From NCBI GenBank assembly GCA_001939145.1, contig LSRX01000682.1:167093-231092 (forward strand): a stretch of DNA of 64,000 nucleotides, given 5' to 3'. Position 1 is the stretch's first letter; each line of letters starts with the position of its first letter. The DNA is from Symbiodinium microadriaticum (taxonomy: Eukaryota; Sar; Dinophyceae; Suessiales; Symbiodiniaceae). Both the position numbers and the translations under genes were made by a program. This document shows positions 44,767 to 54,733 of this stretch, one piece after another. The notes below the pieces were generated by a model, which was given only the letters and a program-made list of their open reading frames with translations, did no database searches and was not told where the DNA came from.

Positions 44767-46146
44767 TTACCTATGCACAGGGATATTGATAGTGCGCCCA
44801 TCTCCCATGTCAATGTTCACCTGAGGTGTCGATGAAGCTGGGGCCCCGCGGGCTACCGGGATGGCCGTCTGGAGGTGAAGCTGCTGACGTGCCCCGTGAA
44901 TGCTGGGCTCGTATGTTGGGGGCGGGTGCATAGGTGTCGAAGGCCCCGTGCTCTGCACGTTCACAGGAACAGGCCTCTCGCAATAGTCGCGAATGATCTT
45001 CACCTGCTCCACCGTGTCCGAGAGAACATTCGCAATCTGCCAAAGGTTGTCCTTTGTAGTCCCTTGCTCGCCTTGCACAAAGTGCAATGCAGCCAGCAAC
45101 TCCTGGCCCATGTCGTAGGTCTGCTTGCTGAGATCAGACAAAGTCTTCGCCAGCGATGTATGCGACTCATAATCGCAGTTGGTGACTTTGTTGATGCAGG
45201 ACTTGATTCCCTGCTCCAGATTATCGTGTTTGGCACCAATCAGCACCTGGGTGTCCGCATGGAAGGTCTTCGCTGCACCTCCCACGACAGAGATGCTCTT
45301 GAGGGCCTCCTTGAGGTACGACTCCGTGGACTTGGCATGTATGTCCAAGTTGGACGAGAGGGTACACACTCGTGCGTTCACCGCCTGGAGCACCGTCTCC
45401 AACGCCGAAAGGCGTCCAGAAAGGTCCTTCAGGTCCTTATCGCTCGACGAGAGGAACTTCATGATCGTCGTGACATCCTTGCGAAGGTTTTCCATCTCTC
45501 CATTGACCTTCTTCATGTCTGGTGGTGCACCCCCGTCCGTTAGGGTCTTCACCAGCTTGTGCACCGCCTGGATCTCCTGCAACATAGAGTGCGGTGTCAC
45601 TGCAGGAGTTCCGGGTCCGTCCGGCGCAGCCTTGGTCTTGGAGTCTACGGTGGTAGTGGTCGCCGCTCCAGCAGACTTCTTGTCATCACTTCCTGTGTTC
45701 GGCGCTGCTGTAGGTGTCGTCGTGGCATCTACTGTGACAGCGGCTTTCGGTGGGGCGCCATCGTCCTTCACGATGCCTTTGTCCGGTTTATTGGGTGCTG
45801 CGGCTGGTTCCTGACCCTTGTCATCATCTGCCTCAGCACTGGGGCCCGCCTGCTGCGTTGCAACAGGTGTCGCACGGTCACCGTCCTTCTTGACTTTACG
45901 GCTGGAGCCCTCTGGTGGCGTCTTGTCCTGCCACCAAGATGTCACAAGTCTCACAACTGCTACCACCATCAAGGTAAGCAGAACTGTCAGAACTTGCAAC
46001 AGGATTTGATGGTCAAAGAAGCTCCCCACAAAGACAGACTGGTCTGTAGCAGGGAGTTGGGGCGGCGGTGGTGGCATCGGCCCTGGAGCGCGGGTTCGCA
46101 CTTGTCCTGTCAAAGGTTCAGGCTGCACCTGAGTTGGCTGAGCCAT
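44767..46146 (-). CDS. single-pass membrane protein with proline-rich N-terminus and coiled coil, unidentified
   Basis: A 459-aa ORF from the ATG at 46146 to TAA; the frame extends 60 codons upstream to another ATG at 46326, but the MAQP start looks more natural. Order: short N-terminus with a run of five prolines; a strong transmembrane helix at about 49-71 (LLQVLTVLLTLMVVAVV) ending in SWWQDK; a low-complexity Lys/Asp/Ala/Thr-rich linker; a helical, probably coiled-coil region at about 180-380; and a C-terminus ending IPVHR. There are no catalytic motifs. The upstream ATG lies 2 nt past the LINE-B ORF2 stop in a different frame. It may be a host gene into whose 5' side LINE-B inserted, or an extra ORF of the element. 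Confidence 0.6.
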   Translation of the reverse strand: MAQPTQVQPEPLTGQVRTRAPGPMPPPPPQLPATDQSVFVGSFFDHQILLQVLTVLLTLMVVAVVRLVTSWWQDKTPPEGSSRKVKKDGDRATPVATQQAGPSAEADDDKGQEPAAAPNKPDKGIVKDDGAPPKAAVTVDATTTPTAAPNTGSDDKKSAGAATTTTVDSKTKAAPDGPGTPAVTPHSMLQEIQAVHKLVKTLTDGGAPPDMKKVNGEMENLRKDVTTIMKFLSSSDKDLKDLSGRLSALETVLQAVNARVCTLSSNLDIHAKSTESYLKEALKSISVVGGAAKTFHADTQVLIGAKHDNLEQGIKSCINKVTNCDYESHTSLAKTLSDLSKQTYDMGQELLAALHFVQGEQGTTKDNLWQIANVLSDTVEQVKIIRDYCERPVPVNVQSTGPSTPMHPPPTYEPSIHGARQQLHLQTAIPVARGAPASSTPQVNIDMGDGRTINIPVHR

Positions 46147-46328
46147 GGCAGGAAGGCTAACAAAGATCACAAAGTCTTGAAAGGTCAAGGCTGTCAATTT
46201 CACGTACGCCCTGCCCCCCCCCTTAGCACGACAAAGCGAACATCTCACAGAAGACTCATGACGAAATCTAGCACAGCAAAACAGCGCACCTAGGTACACA
46301 TCTGGAACTGAGGTCCTCGTGATCATCT

Positions 46329-49300
46329 TCAGAGAAGCACAGGAAGGTTTTCAAAGTACTTAGCATCACTGAAATCGGCCCTCCGAATAAGAAATCTGAA
46401 AGAGCCCGGAAAAGGTCCAAAGACTGCTGGGAGTTCTCGTTCCAGCCAGGGTGGTGTTTGCTTGGGTTGTAAGAAACAGTATGAAAGGAAATCAATCTCT
46501 ACTTCACACCTGTCCACACACTGTGTCTGCGAAAGCGACGACAAGGGCACCTGGTGCGCAAATATATGTGCTGCGAAGGCCTGTGAAGGTAGAAAAACCA
46601 CAGTTCGGTTATCCTGTAACTCCGGTATCCACTTCCAGAGGGCATGCAGGGCTTCCCAGAAGTTGAGTTTGCGTGTTGTAACATCCTGAGTAGGGCAGTA
46701 GGCTTGCAGGTAGAGGGCCTGACGGTCTCTCTGCTTGGGGGGCATCAAAGAAAGGCAACATCCATCCTCTGAGAGTCGGCACCAAAGTGTCCATTGTGTG
46801 GGTCGCGGCTGACCCCGCTGGACATGTTGGAGCTCTCTACTATAGGGCTCTTCGGGGAAGACACGAGCAGGCCTTAGGATAGCCAGTGTCTTGCCAACCA
46901 ACAGAAGTTGCCTGTCATGAAGGTAGTTCGGCGGCAGTCTATCCAGCTCCGAGCCTCCGTAACCCCATTTACTTAGCCACAACGGAAGCACCTGCGACCA
47001 CGCCTCCCTGTCCTGGGAGAGGCTTTCAACGTCCGGAAACGGTGACCTATCCCTAACTTGGTTCCAGAAAATCTGAAGCCTCCTCGGAATGAAAAATAAC
47101 AAGTCTGAGGCAGCCGTCCTGCCAGAGAGAACTCTCCACGAGGAACACATCCCCAAGAGGGTTTGTAGAGGCAGGTTTACTCTGTGTCTGAGAATGTGCC
47201 CCCAAAAGTTCCACAGCCGCTGGAGCCAAAGTTCGCCCCATCTAGCAGAGCGGTGTACTTCGCACAAGACCTTCACGGCTCGTCTCCTCGAAATCGTATT
47301 CACCACGAAGCCTTGAAGTGGATCACTTTGAAGCTTCAGCAGCGACAGTAAGAGGGTGTGTTTGAAGGATTCTAAACTACGTAGCGCCTTCCTAGAGAGG
47401 AAAATTACAGGGCAGCACCATGTCCACTTGGACGTGATGTAGGTCTGAAACAGGAGAAGCTTCTCGCAGACAGGAGTATCCGGATGGTCGAAAAGCCTTC
47501 TCAGACCAAAGAATGCAGAAGACAGCTTAGAGAGCGAGAGGCCCAGTTGTCCCAGGGGCGTGGCTTTGTAGCTAAGAGGAACTCCTAGGTACACGAGGTG
47601 GTCCACCCCCTGAAGCGGTACACAGGAGTGACGTCCCCATATGCCAGGGGTAGTCCCGTCCTCTTGGTCCAGAACAGAACATTTAGCCAGGTTAAGACGC
47701 AGGCCGATGGACTCTAAAGTGAGCTGAAGAGCATGCAATTTGGACTGCATCTCTGCCTCAGTAGCTGCGAACAAAAGAATATCATCCGCAAATAATAGGG
47801 CATGGGGCAAAGAGAACTTCTGAAACACCGAGTGTTGCGCTTGCTGCCATCTTTCAATCAATCCAGTGCAGAAATAATCTAGAATCCTTGAGAAAAGATC
47901 TGCGCTAAAGGATGTGCCCTGAAGGACTCCACGTTCTAGTCCCTGGGTCCACATCTGGGATCCAAGCTGCAGGCAAACCCTGGTCTCTCGGCACATAGCC
48001 CAAAGGGCAAGTGCCTCTGGCGAAGCATCTGTGTCATAAAGGAACCTCCAAATGGCGTGGTGCGATAAGGTGTCGAAAGCCTGACTGATATCCAGCTTAC
48101 AAAGGAGAAGCTGGCGTCCAGTGTGCTGCTTGAAAAGCTTCATCGACGACAAAGCGCATGCTATGGGTTCAATAACTTGTGTGCCAGGGCGGCATGCATG
48201 TTGTCCTGCTCCGTAAGGAGGGAACTTCATGCGAAGTCTAGAGACCAGAATTTTACAAAAGACCTTACCCAGGCACGGGGTCAAGCTGATGGGTCGCATG
48301 TCCTGGACCTTCTCCGGTCTGGCAGTCTTAGGAATAAAGCAGATCTTGCCTGTAACCCATTCCTGAGGAACTGGCATGTCTCCTGACAGGATGCGGTTAA
48401 AGAAGGCGCAAAGTTTACCCGAGGCGTCCTGAGCATGGAAGGTCCTGATCGCTCCATAGCACACCGAGTCCAGCCCTGAGGCAGTGCTAGGTTTAACCTT
48501 AGCCAAAGCCTCTGCAATCTCTTCCTCAGTGATCTGAGAGGAAACTGAAATGGAGTGTTTACTGGTCAGAGCTTCAGTCTGCGCCGGGCTGACGGGGGCT
48601 TCTGGGGCGGGCCGACTATACTTCTTGGAATAAAAGGTCTTAAAGGCCTCGACTGCAGCTGCCTCACCTCCAAGGCGTTCAATGAGGCTACCATCAGAGT
48701 GACTCTGAAGACTGCTACGGCGAAGATGTCCAATGGCCCCCCTATCCCCTTGGCGAGCAGCAGCGAGCAAGTCGAGCTTGTGCTGTTTTTGTGCAAGAGT
48801 TCTTGCCTGAACAACCTCAGCGGCAAGCCTGAAACGGGTATCAGGATCGCCCGCTATTTTCCTAAGACGTATAAGCTCAAGCGCACTCGGCGGATCCTTG
48901 TACCTCATTGAGGGGAGGCGGTACGAATTCTCTTTGCAGAGCTTCGCGAAAGTTTCCTGAGTGAGCTGGAAGGAGGGGTCGCAAGCAGCTAGCTCAAGAG
49001 GCTTAGGAGACGTGGCCCAAAGGCCGCACCCATGCTTTGGTCGAGGTGCTCTGTGTGAGAGCCCCAAGCGTCCTGAAAAGATCCCAAAGAGGGGGTTGTG
49101 ATCTGAGGGCAATGCCTTTCTAAGATCGGCTCTTAAGTGGAAAGCGACCTCCACAACGGGCCACCTGAAAAGGATCCAATCAATACAACTGGACTCACCC
49201 CGGGCTTCCCAGGTATCTCCGCATGCAGAATTGAATTCCAGTCCACGGTACCTCAGTAAGAGATGAATTCTAGACAGTGCAGGAAAGGAAGGTTTCGCAT

Positions 49301-49820
49301 GCAACAAATTCTGATTGACGTCCAAACCAAGGAGAACAACATCCTGAATTCGTGCAGAAGAAAGAATTTCGTCAATTCTAGCAATGCTTGAAAGCCAAAC
49401 ATCCTCCGCGTCCGGTCTCTGTTGGTGCGGCAAATGACCACAACCTATCCAAAAAGTGCGCCCAAGTGACTTTCCTTGAATAATGAATCCTGTCCCAAAA
49501 ACATGTCTCTGGTTGACTTCAAGTGAAAGATCTTGCCTGAATAATAGGGCCGTGCAGCGGTGCGAAGATGGGGTCTGAAAAACAAAGGTCCTGTAGACAA
49601 CTCCACTAAAGGTGATTGCCTCAGTTCTCCACTCACCTTGCGGCAGATCCGAGAAGCCACCGACTTCTTGAAAGGCTAAGGCATCTGGAGGATCTTCCAT
49701 AGTATCCAGCAAATTACGGACACTAACAAGGTGTTTGCCATGCAGGTTCCAACTAGCAAAGGTGAATTCATGCAGTCTGTTGTCAGGTTGCTCATGGTCT
49801 CTGCGTTTACGGTGGTCTAG
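46329..49820 (-). CDS. LINE-B ORF2: APE endonuclease and reverse transcriptase
   Basis: The frame is open from the codon after the ORF1 UGA (49820) to TGA at 46329. The first ATG is at 49712, but the endonuclease N-terminal motif FASWNLHG lies upstream of it, so translation must come from ORF1. Numbering from that Met: endonuclease with E16 (AFQE), GLDVNQ (129-134), CIDWI (176-180) and SDHNPL (203-208); reverse transcriptase with motif A D541 in CKLDISQAFD, motif B RGVLQGTSFS and motif C FADD (641-644). There is no RNase H; about 350 further residues follow the RT. All key residues are present, so it may be functional. It differs greatly from LINE-A in sequence and domain order. Confidence 0.93.
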   Translation of the reverse strand, partial: LDHRKRRDHEQPDNRLHEFTFASWNLHGKHLVSVRNLLDTMEDPPDALAFQEVGGFSDLPQGEWRTEAITFSGVVYRTFVFQTPSSHRCTALLFRQDLSLEVNQRHVFGTGFIIQGKSLGRTFWIGCGHLPHQQRPDAEDVWLSSIARIDEILSSARIQDVVLLGLDVNQNLLHAKPSFPALSRIHLLLRYRGLEFNSACGDTWEARGESSCIDWILFRWPVVEVAFHLRADLRKALPSDHNPLFGIFSGRLGLSHRAPRPKHGCGLWATSPKPLELAACDPSFQLTQETFAKLCKENSYRLPSMRYKDPPSALELIRLRKIAGDPDTRFRLAAEVVQARTLAQKQHKLDLLAAARQGDRGAIGHLRRSSLQSHSDGSLIERLGGEAAAVEAFKTFYSKKYSRPAPEAPVSPAQTEALTSKHSISVSSQITEEEIAEALAKVKPSTASGLDSVCYGAIRTFHAQDASGKLCAFFNRILSGDMPVPQEWVTGKICFIPKTARPEKVQDMRPISLTPCLGKVFCKILVSRLRMKFPPYGAGQHACRPGTQVIEPIACALSSMKLFKQHTGRQLLLCKLDISQAFDTLSHHAIWRFLYDTDASPEALALWAMCRETRVCLQLGSQMWTQGLERGVLQGTSFSADLFSRILDYFCTGLIERWQQAQHSVFQKFSLPHALLFADDILLFAATEAEMQSKLHALQLTLESIGLRLNLAKCSVLDQEDGTTPGIWGRHSCVPLQGVDHLVYLGVPLSYKATPLGQLGLSLSKLSSAFFGLRRLFDHPDTPVCEKLLLFQTYITSKWTWCCPVIFLSRKALRSLESFKHTLLLSLLKLQSDPLQGFVVNTISRRRAVKVLCEVHRSARWGELWLQRLWNFWGHILRHRVNLPLQTLLGMCSSWRVLSGRTAASDLLFFIPRRLQIFWNQVRDRSPFPDVESLSQDREAWSQVLPLWLSKWGYGGSELDRLPPNYLHDRQLLLVGKTLAILRPARVFPEEPYSRELQHVQRGQPRPTQWTLWCRLSEDGCCLSLMPPKQRDRQALYLQAYCPTQDVTTRKLNFWEALHALWKWIPELQDNRTVVFLPSQAFAAHIFAHQVPLSSLSQTQCVDRCEVEIDFLSYCFLQPKQTPPWLERELPAVFGPFPGSFRFLIRRADFSDAKYFENLPVLL

Positions 49821-49826
49821 TCAATC
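49815..49826 (-). promoter_or_regulatory. candidate readthrough stop between LINE-B ORF1 and ORF2 (UGA CUA G)
   Basis: ORF1 ends CTT GAT TGA and the frame continues CTA GAC CAC CGT AAA into ORF2 with no second stop. The nine bases ATTGACTAG are identical to the LINE-A junction although the proteins are unrelated around it. Function is inferred from the known leaky UGA CUA G context and from the absence of a suitable ORF2 AUG. Confidence 0.65.
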
Positions 49827-51317
49827 AAGCAACTCATCTCTAACTTGGTCGACAGGGATGGCTAATATTCTTGACAACTGGCGCACATCCACCCACCACC
49901 CAGTCTCATCCCCGGCAGCATTCGTCAGCATCATGGCCCCCTCATCCGGTCTACGGAACTGGTGCCAGTACAAAACCTGCTCGCCTCTGATCCAGAGCTT
50001 TCCTCGCCAGTCGAGGTCAATGAGAATAGCTGAGGTGTGCTTAAAAGCCCAGTCTTTGATGCTAACAAGAGCTCGTATCTTCTCTCTGTCCTCCTTGCTT
50101 CTGTTTCGGGTGACCCAGAGAGTCCTGCTCTCCTGTCCCGAAATGTTGCTCTTGAAGTCGCGGAAGGTTTTCTTAAGTGCCTCAATGACCAAAGACTGAA
50201 CTTTGCGTCTTTCTGTTAGGTTACCTCCAGTGTAAAGGAGTTCCACTCTTGCAAATTTCGATCTCACGAAAGGCACATGAATGTTATGCAAGAGAGGGCT
50301 GGCTTGGTTGAGTTCAAAAAGGTTCCTGATCTCCGCTTCGATATCCCCACGCTTGGCGTCATTCCAGCCTCCAATGACAATCTGGAAGTCGTCTATAGCC
50401 GGCCTACCTCCCAAGGTGCTCGCCGTCGTCGATCTGGGACTCTGGTCAGGTACAGGGGGGGCCGGGCTGACTGAACGGGATCTTGTTTTAAGGTCCCGAA
50501 CCTCAGCCTCCATGTTGTTAAGCCTGGCAACCATATCTCCCTGAGCCCTGGTCAAATCTTCCTGCCTTTTGTCAAGGTTCTGAACTTGGTGAGAAACAGT
50601 AGAGAGGTGGGCTTTATGGGTGTGAAGCTCAAACATGATCTCTCTCTGCCCACCTGTTAGCATATCCCTAAGGTCCCCCACCCAGCTGGGGATGTTGGTG
50701 GGAGGGGGGTCCAAATGGAAAACCTGGGGGGGTCTGCCTGTACCTTCAGGGGGAGGGACAGGTGAAGCGTGGGAGGGCAAGTCGGTACGCCCCAAACCTC
50801 CACCTCCAAACAGCGGGGGTGCTTCCAGGCCTGCTTGTCTAGACCCAGGTTCCGCCTTTTTCCTGTCTACCTTGGGTTTCTTTTCAGGACTCTCCAACCT
50901 CTCCCTCTGTCTGCGGGAATTCACGGGCAATGCAAGACCAGGGGCTGTGCTAGCAGCGGCGGTGCTGGAGACATGAGCAGCAGCAAGGGCATAAGGGTTA
51001 GGTTCCGCCAAAGGGATCACTTCTGCCGCAGAAGTGGCAGCTTTCAAGGCCTCAGCAGCGATAGCGGCATCTCGCAGTGCTTCATTCCTGGCTTGAAGGT
51101 CCTCATTATGCAACTGACCGAGAACAGGGGGGGCTCTCTCTGCGGTGCGGGAAGCATGCGTCAAGGGACTTTCCTCATCCTCACCCTCAGCATCATCAAC
51201 AGGAATAGGCTGAGTCGGAGCATCCATCACAGAGTCACCACCAACATCGACGGACATGACAGACAAAGAACGGAGTCGGGCGGGAGACACGGGGCTAAGC
51301 CGGGTAGCCAATCGCAT
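49821..51317 (-). CDS. LINE-B ORF1: L1-like RNA-binding protein
   Basis: 498 aa from the ATG at 51317, 21 nt after the spliced-leader relic, which supports this start. Order: acidic/proline-rich disordered N-terminus (1-205); coiled coil about 212-278 (heptads around MLTGGQREIMFEL and VRDLKTR); RRM-like domain about 309-385 beginning FQIVIGGW; and a C-terminal domain about 386-498. This is the arrangement of L1 ORF1 proteins, which trimerise and coat the element RNA. It ends in the UGA CUA G stop in frame with ORF2. Confidence 0.85.
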   Translation of the reverse strand: MRLATRLSPVSPARLRSLSVMSVDVGGDSVMDAPTQPIPVDDAEGEDEESPLTHASRTAERAPPVLGQLHNEDLQARNEALRDAAIAAEALKAATSAAEVIPLAEPNPYALAAAHVSSTAAASTAPGLALPVNSRRQRERLESPEKKPKVDRKKAEPGSRQAGLEAPPLFGGGGLGRTDLPSHASPVPPPEGTGRPPQVFHLDPPPTNIPSWVGDLRDMLTGGQREIMFELHTHKAHLSTVSHQVQNLDKRQEDLTRAQGDMVARLNNMEAEVRDLKTRSRSVSPAPPVPDQSPRSTTASTLGGRPAIDDFQIVIGGWNDAKRGDIEAEIRNLFELNQASPLLHNIHVPFVRSKFARVELLYTGGNLTERRKVQSLVIEALKKTFRDFKSNISGQESRTLWVTRNRSKEDREKIRALVSIKDWAFKHTSAILIDLDWRGKLWIRGEQVLYWHQFRRPDEGAMMLTNAAGDETGWWVDVRQLSRILAIPVDQVRDELLD

Positions 51318-51338
51318 CGACTGAACTCAGAAAACAGA

Positions 51339-51361
51339 CTTGAGCCAAAATGGCCGTACGG
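51339..51361 (-). other. dinoflagellate spliced-leader relic
   Basis: The minus strand reads CCGTA-CG-GCCATTTTGGCTCAAG. Without the inserted CG this is the conserved dinoflagellate spliced leader; the 16-nt 3' part is exact. It directly precedes LINE-B ORF1. It is known that dinoflagellate mRNAs are trans-spliced and that SL relics mark genes recycled from cDNA. Confidence 0.9.
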
Positions 51362-51630
51362 GCCCAGTTTAGGGTTTAGGGCCTTCGATGTGCCGCTGCT
51401 AGTTATCGTTCCTACGACGTTGATGGCCTTACTTCCGACACGCCCCAGGATGAGACAAACCGAACCAGGAGCAGCATGAAGCTCTTAATGACTCGTCTGA
51501 TCATATCCCGTGACAAAGCACTGGACAGCACAGGAGTCATCTAATCTGTCCGCGATCTTGCAGCCACAGGCTCTTGGCGCCTGTGCTCGGGCGCAGGGAA
51601 GGAGAACGGCAGCAAGCCTGGAGGCTGGCG

Positions 51631-51815
51631 GCATCTGTCTATCTATCCATCTATCTAGCTATAGCTATCTATCTATCTATCTATCTATCTATACATCTAT
51701 CTAGCTATCTATCTATTTCGCTCCTCTCTGTCTTTCTGTCTGCCTGGCTGGCTGTCCGTCTGTCTGTAAACTTATCTGCCTGTCTATCCGTCTACCTACC
51801 TATCTGTGCGTGTCA
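51631..51815. repeat. (CTAT)n / (CTGT)n microsatellite
   Basis: About 180 bp of CTAT units grade into CTGT/CTGC variants. Open frames through it (YLSIYLSI repeats) are artefacts. Confidence 0.9.
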
Positions 51816-54410
51816 TGTCTACACAAATGAAGACTCAACTTGCGACGTCTGAGTGGCTTCTTCATTCCAGCACTGTAACTTTGTCACGAACTCTACGAGA
51901 TTAGTAAAGACTCAAGCAGGAGACATGGACGGCAAGCTGGGGTCGTGGCAACACCGCAAGAAGCTGCTTTGGCGGTGCTGCCACCATCATGGTCTGGAAC
52001 GACCTGCCAGGCAAGCCACAGGCTAGCTACTCCACAAAACCTCGTCACGCTCCTCTACCTGCATCGAAAAGATCCACTGCACCTCTGCTCCACCTTAGGC
52101 CCTCTAAGGCCTCACAGAGCCAGGTTTTCCAAATTACTCCTGCCCCGAACGACTGGAATCCTAAACTGCTACAAACCCTATACCGAAAACGGTCAACGTA
52201 TTGCCCGAAGCCTCCAGGGTCGGAAACCATAGATCCAGCAAGCTAAACACAACCACCAACACCCCAAATACAGCTTCAACGCAGCATTGCCACCCTTTTA
52301 AACCCTAAACCCTGAACCCTAAACCCAGTATGTTGTAGAAGGCCGTGCAAATCCCCAAAGCCCACCCTACTGGCCTGGCCCTCCTCCTCCCCGCTGGCCA
52401 GGGGCTTCCCGGGAGGCCAATGGCCGAGGAGCCGAAACAGCTGAACGGCAGGGCCATGTTTTCAAGAGGGCTTCCGGTTCAGAGTTTCAGCGTTTGCTTT
52501 GGGTGCTGTTGTTTTTCACAACGCGAGAGCAAAGCCCTTTCAGAATTTGGGCCTTTGGGGCAGGTTGGGTTTATTAGAGTCTGGGGTTTCCGTGGTTCAG
52601 GTATTCATTTCACGACAACGGCTAGTACCCTTGAGAGTGACATGATACGACTATTTTGTTGGGAGCCGTGGTCTAAGGGGAGCGGGAGAAGGTACCAGGG
52701 AAGCTACAAAAATCTAGAGGAAGCTCGGGAGTACTGGGTCATGTATCACTGTATTGCCCTTTGACCCCCTAATACGAAGCTTCGCACTAGTTGGAAAAGT
52801 ACAATAGCTCAAGAAGCCCTGTAAAAGACTTAGAACCGCTTAGATTACATCTTTCAAGCCCTTTAAAAAAAAGCTCTTTAAGAGAGTGGTTTCAGCGCAA
52901 CTCAGCTGGCTTCAAGTTTGCGCTCCAGGGGAATCCTGACCTCCTCCGGGCGGTTCCGCTCAGGGGTATATAGGGTCGACAGAATCTGGGGTGCCCTCTC
53001 GCACACCTCCCACTCCCAGGAAAGGGCTCAGGGTTTAGGGTTTGGAATTTGGGATTTGGAGGTGTTTTGGTGCTGTGCTTCGGGGATAGGGTTCAGGGCC
53101 GGCGGTGGCCAGCCGCAGCCAAAGCGGCACAAGGTGCCAACACCGACATTCTGCAACATTGTCCCTCCGACTGGCTGCTCACAGGCTGTAGATCCCGGAA
53201 CCCCGAAAGCCTAGCAGCCCAACACCCTAAGCCCTAAACGCTAGAAGCGGTTTTTGGGCGGACTGCAATCGGGACTATGTCAGGTGAAACGAAACAGCAA
53301 AGTCACGGGCAGTTCCCACCACCTTCTTATGCCTTCTTGGATTTGCGTATTGTACTAAACTAGGGCGGTTAGGGCTAGGGTTGAGGGTTTAGGGCTCAGG
53401 GCCCCGCACAACAGTCCGCGTCTCGTAGGTTTAAATGCATGCGAACTCGAGATGATATGTCTAAACTTAAACTCTCTCTCTCTCTCTCACAACTTCAACT
53501 TAAACCCTCAACCCTGAAGCCCAAGACAAAGGAAGCCAGTTTCCCCACTGGGCCATCTGCATGCTCTCAAACAAGCCATTGGGAACTGCTCGCGGCACAG
53601 CTGGAGGCCCTAAAAGCTACGGATCAGAGGGTTTAGGGTTTAGGGAGTCTAGGGATGCTTAGGATTTCGGCTAGGGCCTAGGGCTTTGAACTAAAGGCTA
53701 CTCCTCCCTGCGAAGGTTTTTTTCACAGGACGCAGGTAAGTCAAGGAAACCTTCCTGTTGCAGAAATTCCTAACAACGGGTCGTTTCCGGTCACTTAAAA
53801 CATCACGGCTCCAGGCTGTCACTTACCCACAAGTCCGACCTCAGGCGGCAGAAGCTGGTAAGGCTCGGCCCCGAGCACGACGACGGTTTCTGTCAGCTCA
53901 TGTGGCACAACCAAAACGGGTTTACCTATGGCCTCGACTTGTTCCAGAAACCTGGCCGTGCCACTGACACGATCTCAACATAGCACTGATCACAGCCACT
54001 CCCACCGCGGCTGCAGTAGCACTGCGCAGTCGTCTGGGGCCCAGACCCTTCAACAACATCTCCTGAGCTCTCCGGCATCAGATGAGCATGGAGCATCGTG
54101 CACTCACATTGTCATACTCGGATGGGCGTGGGGTGCTCTCAATCGGCAGACTGCTGCAGCCCCACCTCTAAGACAGCAATTAGCGAAGAATAAAACATGT
54201 TAGCTCCACTGTCGGAGAGAACACGACTCGACTTCACTCCGCCGGTTCACACACAGCAGTGCAGGAATGGACTCATACCAAAAAATCGAAGGCATGCTCG
54301 CCCGTAAATGCTTGACTCAGTCAGTTGTCATGCACATGTTGAAAGGTTGATTTTGGTCAAGTCTTAGTTTAAAGCATGCAGAGGCTCACGTATGCAATCG
54401 CTCATGCAAA

Positions 54411-54545
54411 CAGACACACACACACACACAGATATATTCTCTCTACCTACCTACCTACCTACCTACCTACCTATCTGTCTATCTATCTATCCATTGATCT
54501 ATCTAACTATCTATCTATCTACCTATCTATCTATCAGTATACATA
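54411..54545. repeat. (CA)n-(CTAC)n-(CTAT)n compound microsatellite
   Basis: A short CA run is followed by CTAC and CTAT units. Confidence 0.9.
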
Positions 54546-54613
54546 TATACACATGCCCTGCCTGCCCTGCTAGATAGACAAATAGATAAATAGATAGATT
54601 AAAAATAAAAAAA

Positions 54614-54733
54614 TACGTGTATATATATATATATGTATATAAACATATTATATATAGATTATTATATTATATTATATTATATTATATTATATTATATTAT
54701 ATTATATTATTATATATATATATATATTATACA
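54614..54733. repeat. AT-only microsatellite with (ATATT)n core
   Basis: Alternating TA at both ends encloses about 65 bp of perfect ATTAT units (about 54657-54712). The stretch is almost pure A/T in otherwise roughly 50% GC DNA. Confidence 0.9.

Larger units (their letters stand above)
46329..51361 (-). mobile_element. LINE-B, non-LTR retrotransposon starting at a spliced-leader relic
   Basis: Order on the minus strand: spliced-leader relic (51361-51339), 21-nt leader, ORF1, UGA CUA G, ORF2. Both ORFs are uninterrupted. The 5' end coincides with the SL, as expected if the element was copied from a trans-spliced mRNA. The 3' end is not fixed; a G run at about 46218-46226 on the minus strand is one candidate limit. 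Confidence 0.85.

Noticed and set aside
45179-46293. Long plus-strand ORFs (211-244 aa) opposite the membrane/coiled-coil ORF
   Set aside because: Antisense frames kept open by the codon usage of the minus-strand ORF, which has a clear TM helix and coiled coil.
51631-51852. ORFs with YLSIYLSI repeats (also near 54376-54577)
   Set aside because: Translations of CTAT/CTAC microsatellites.
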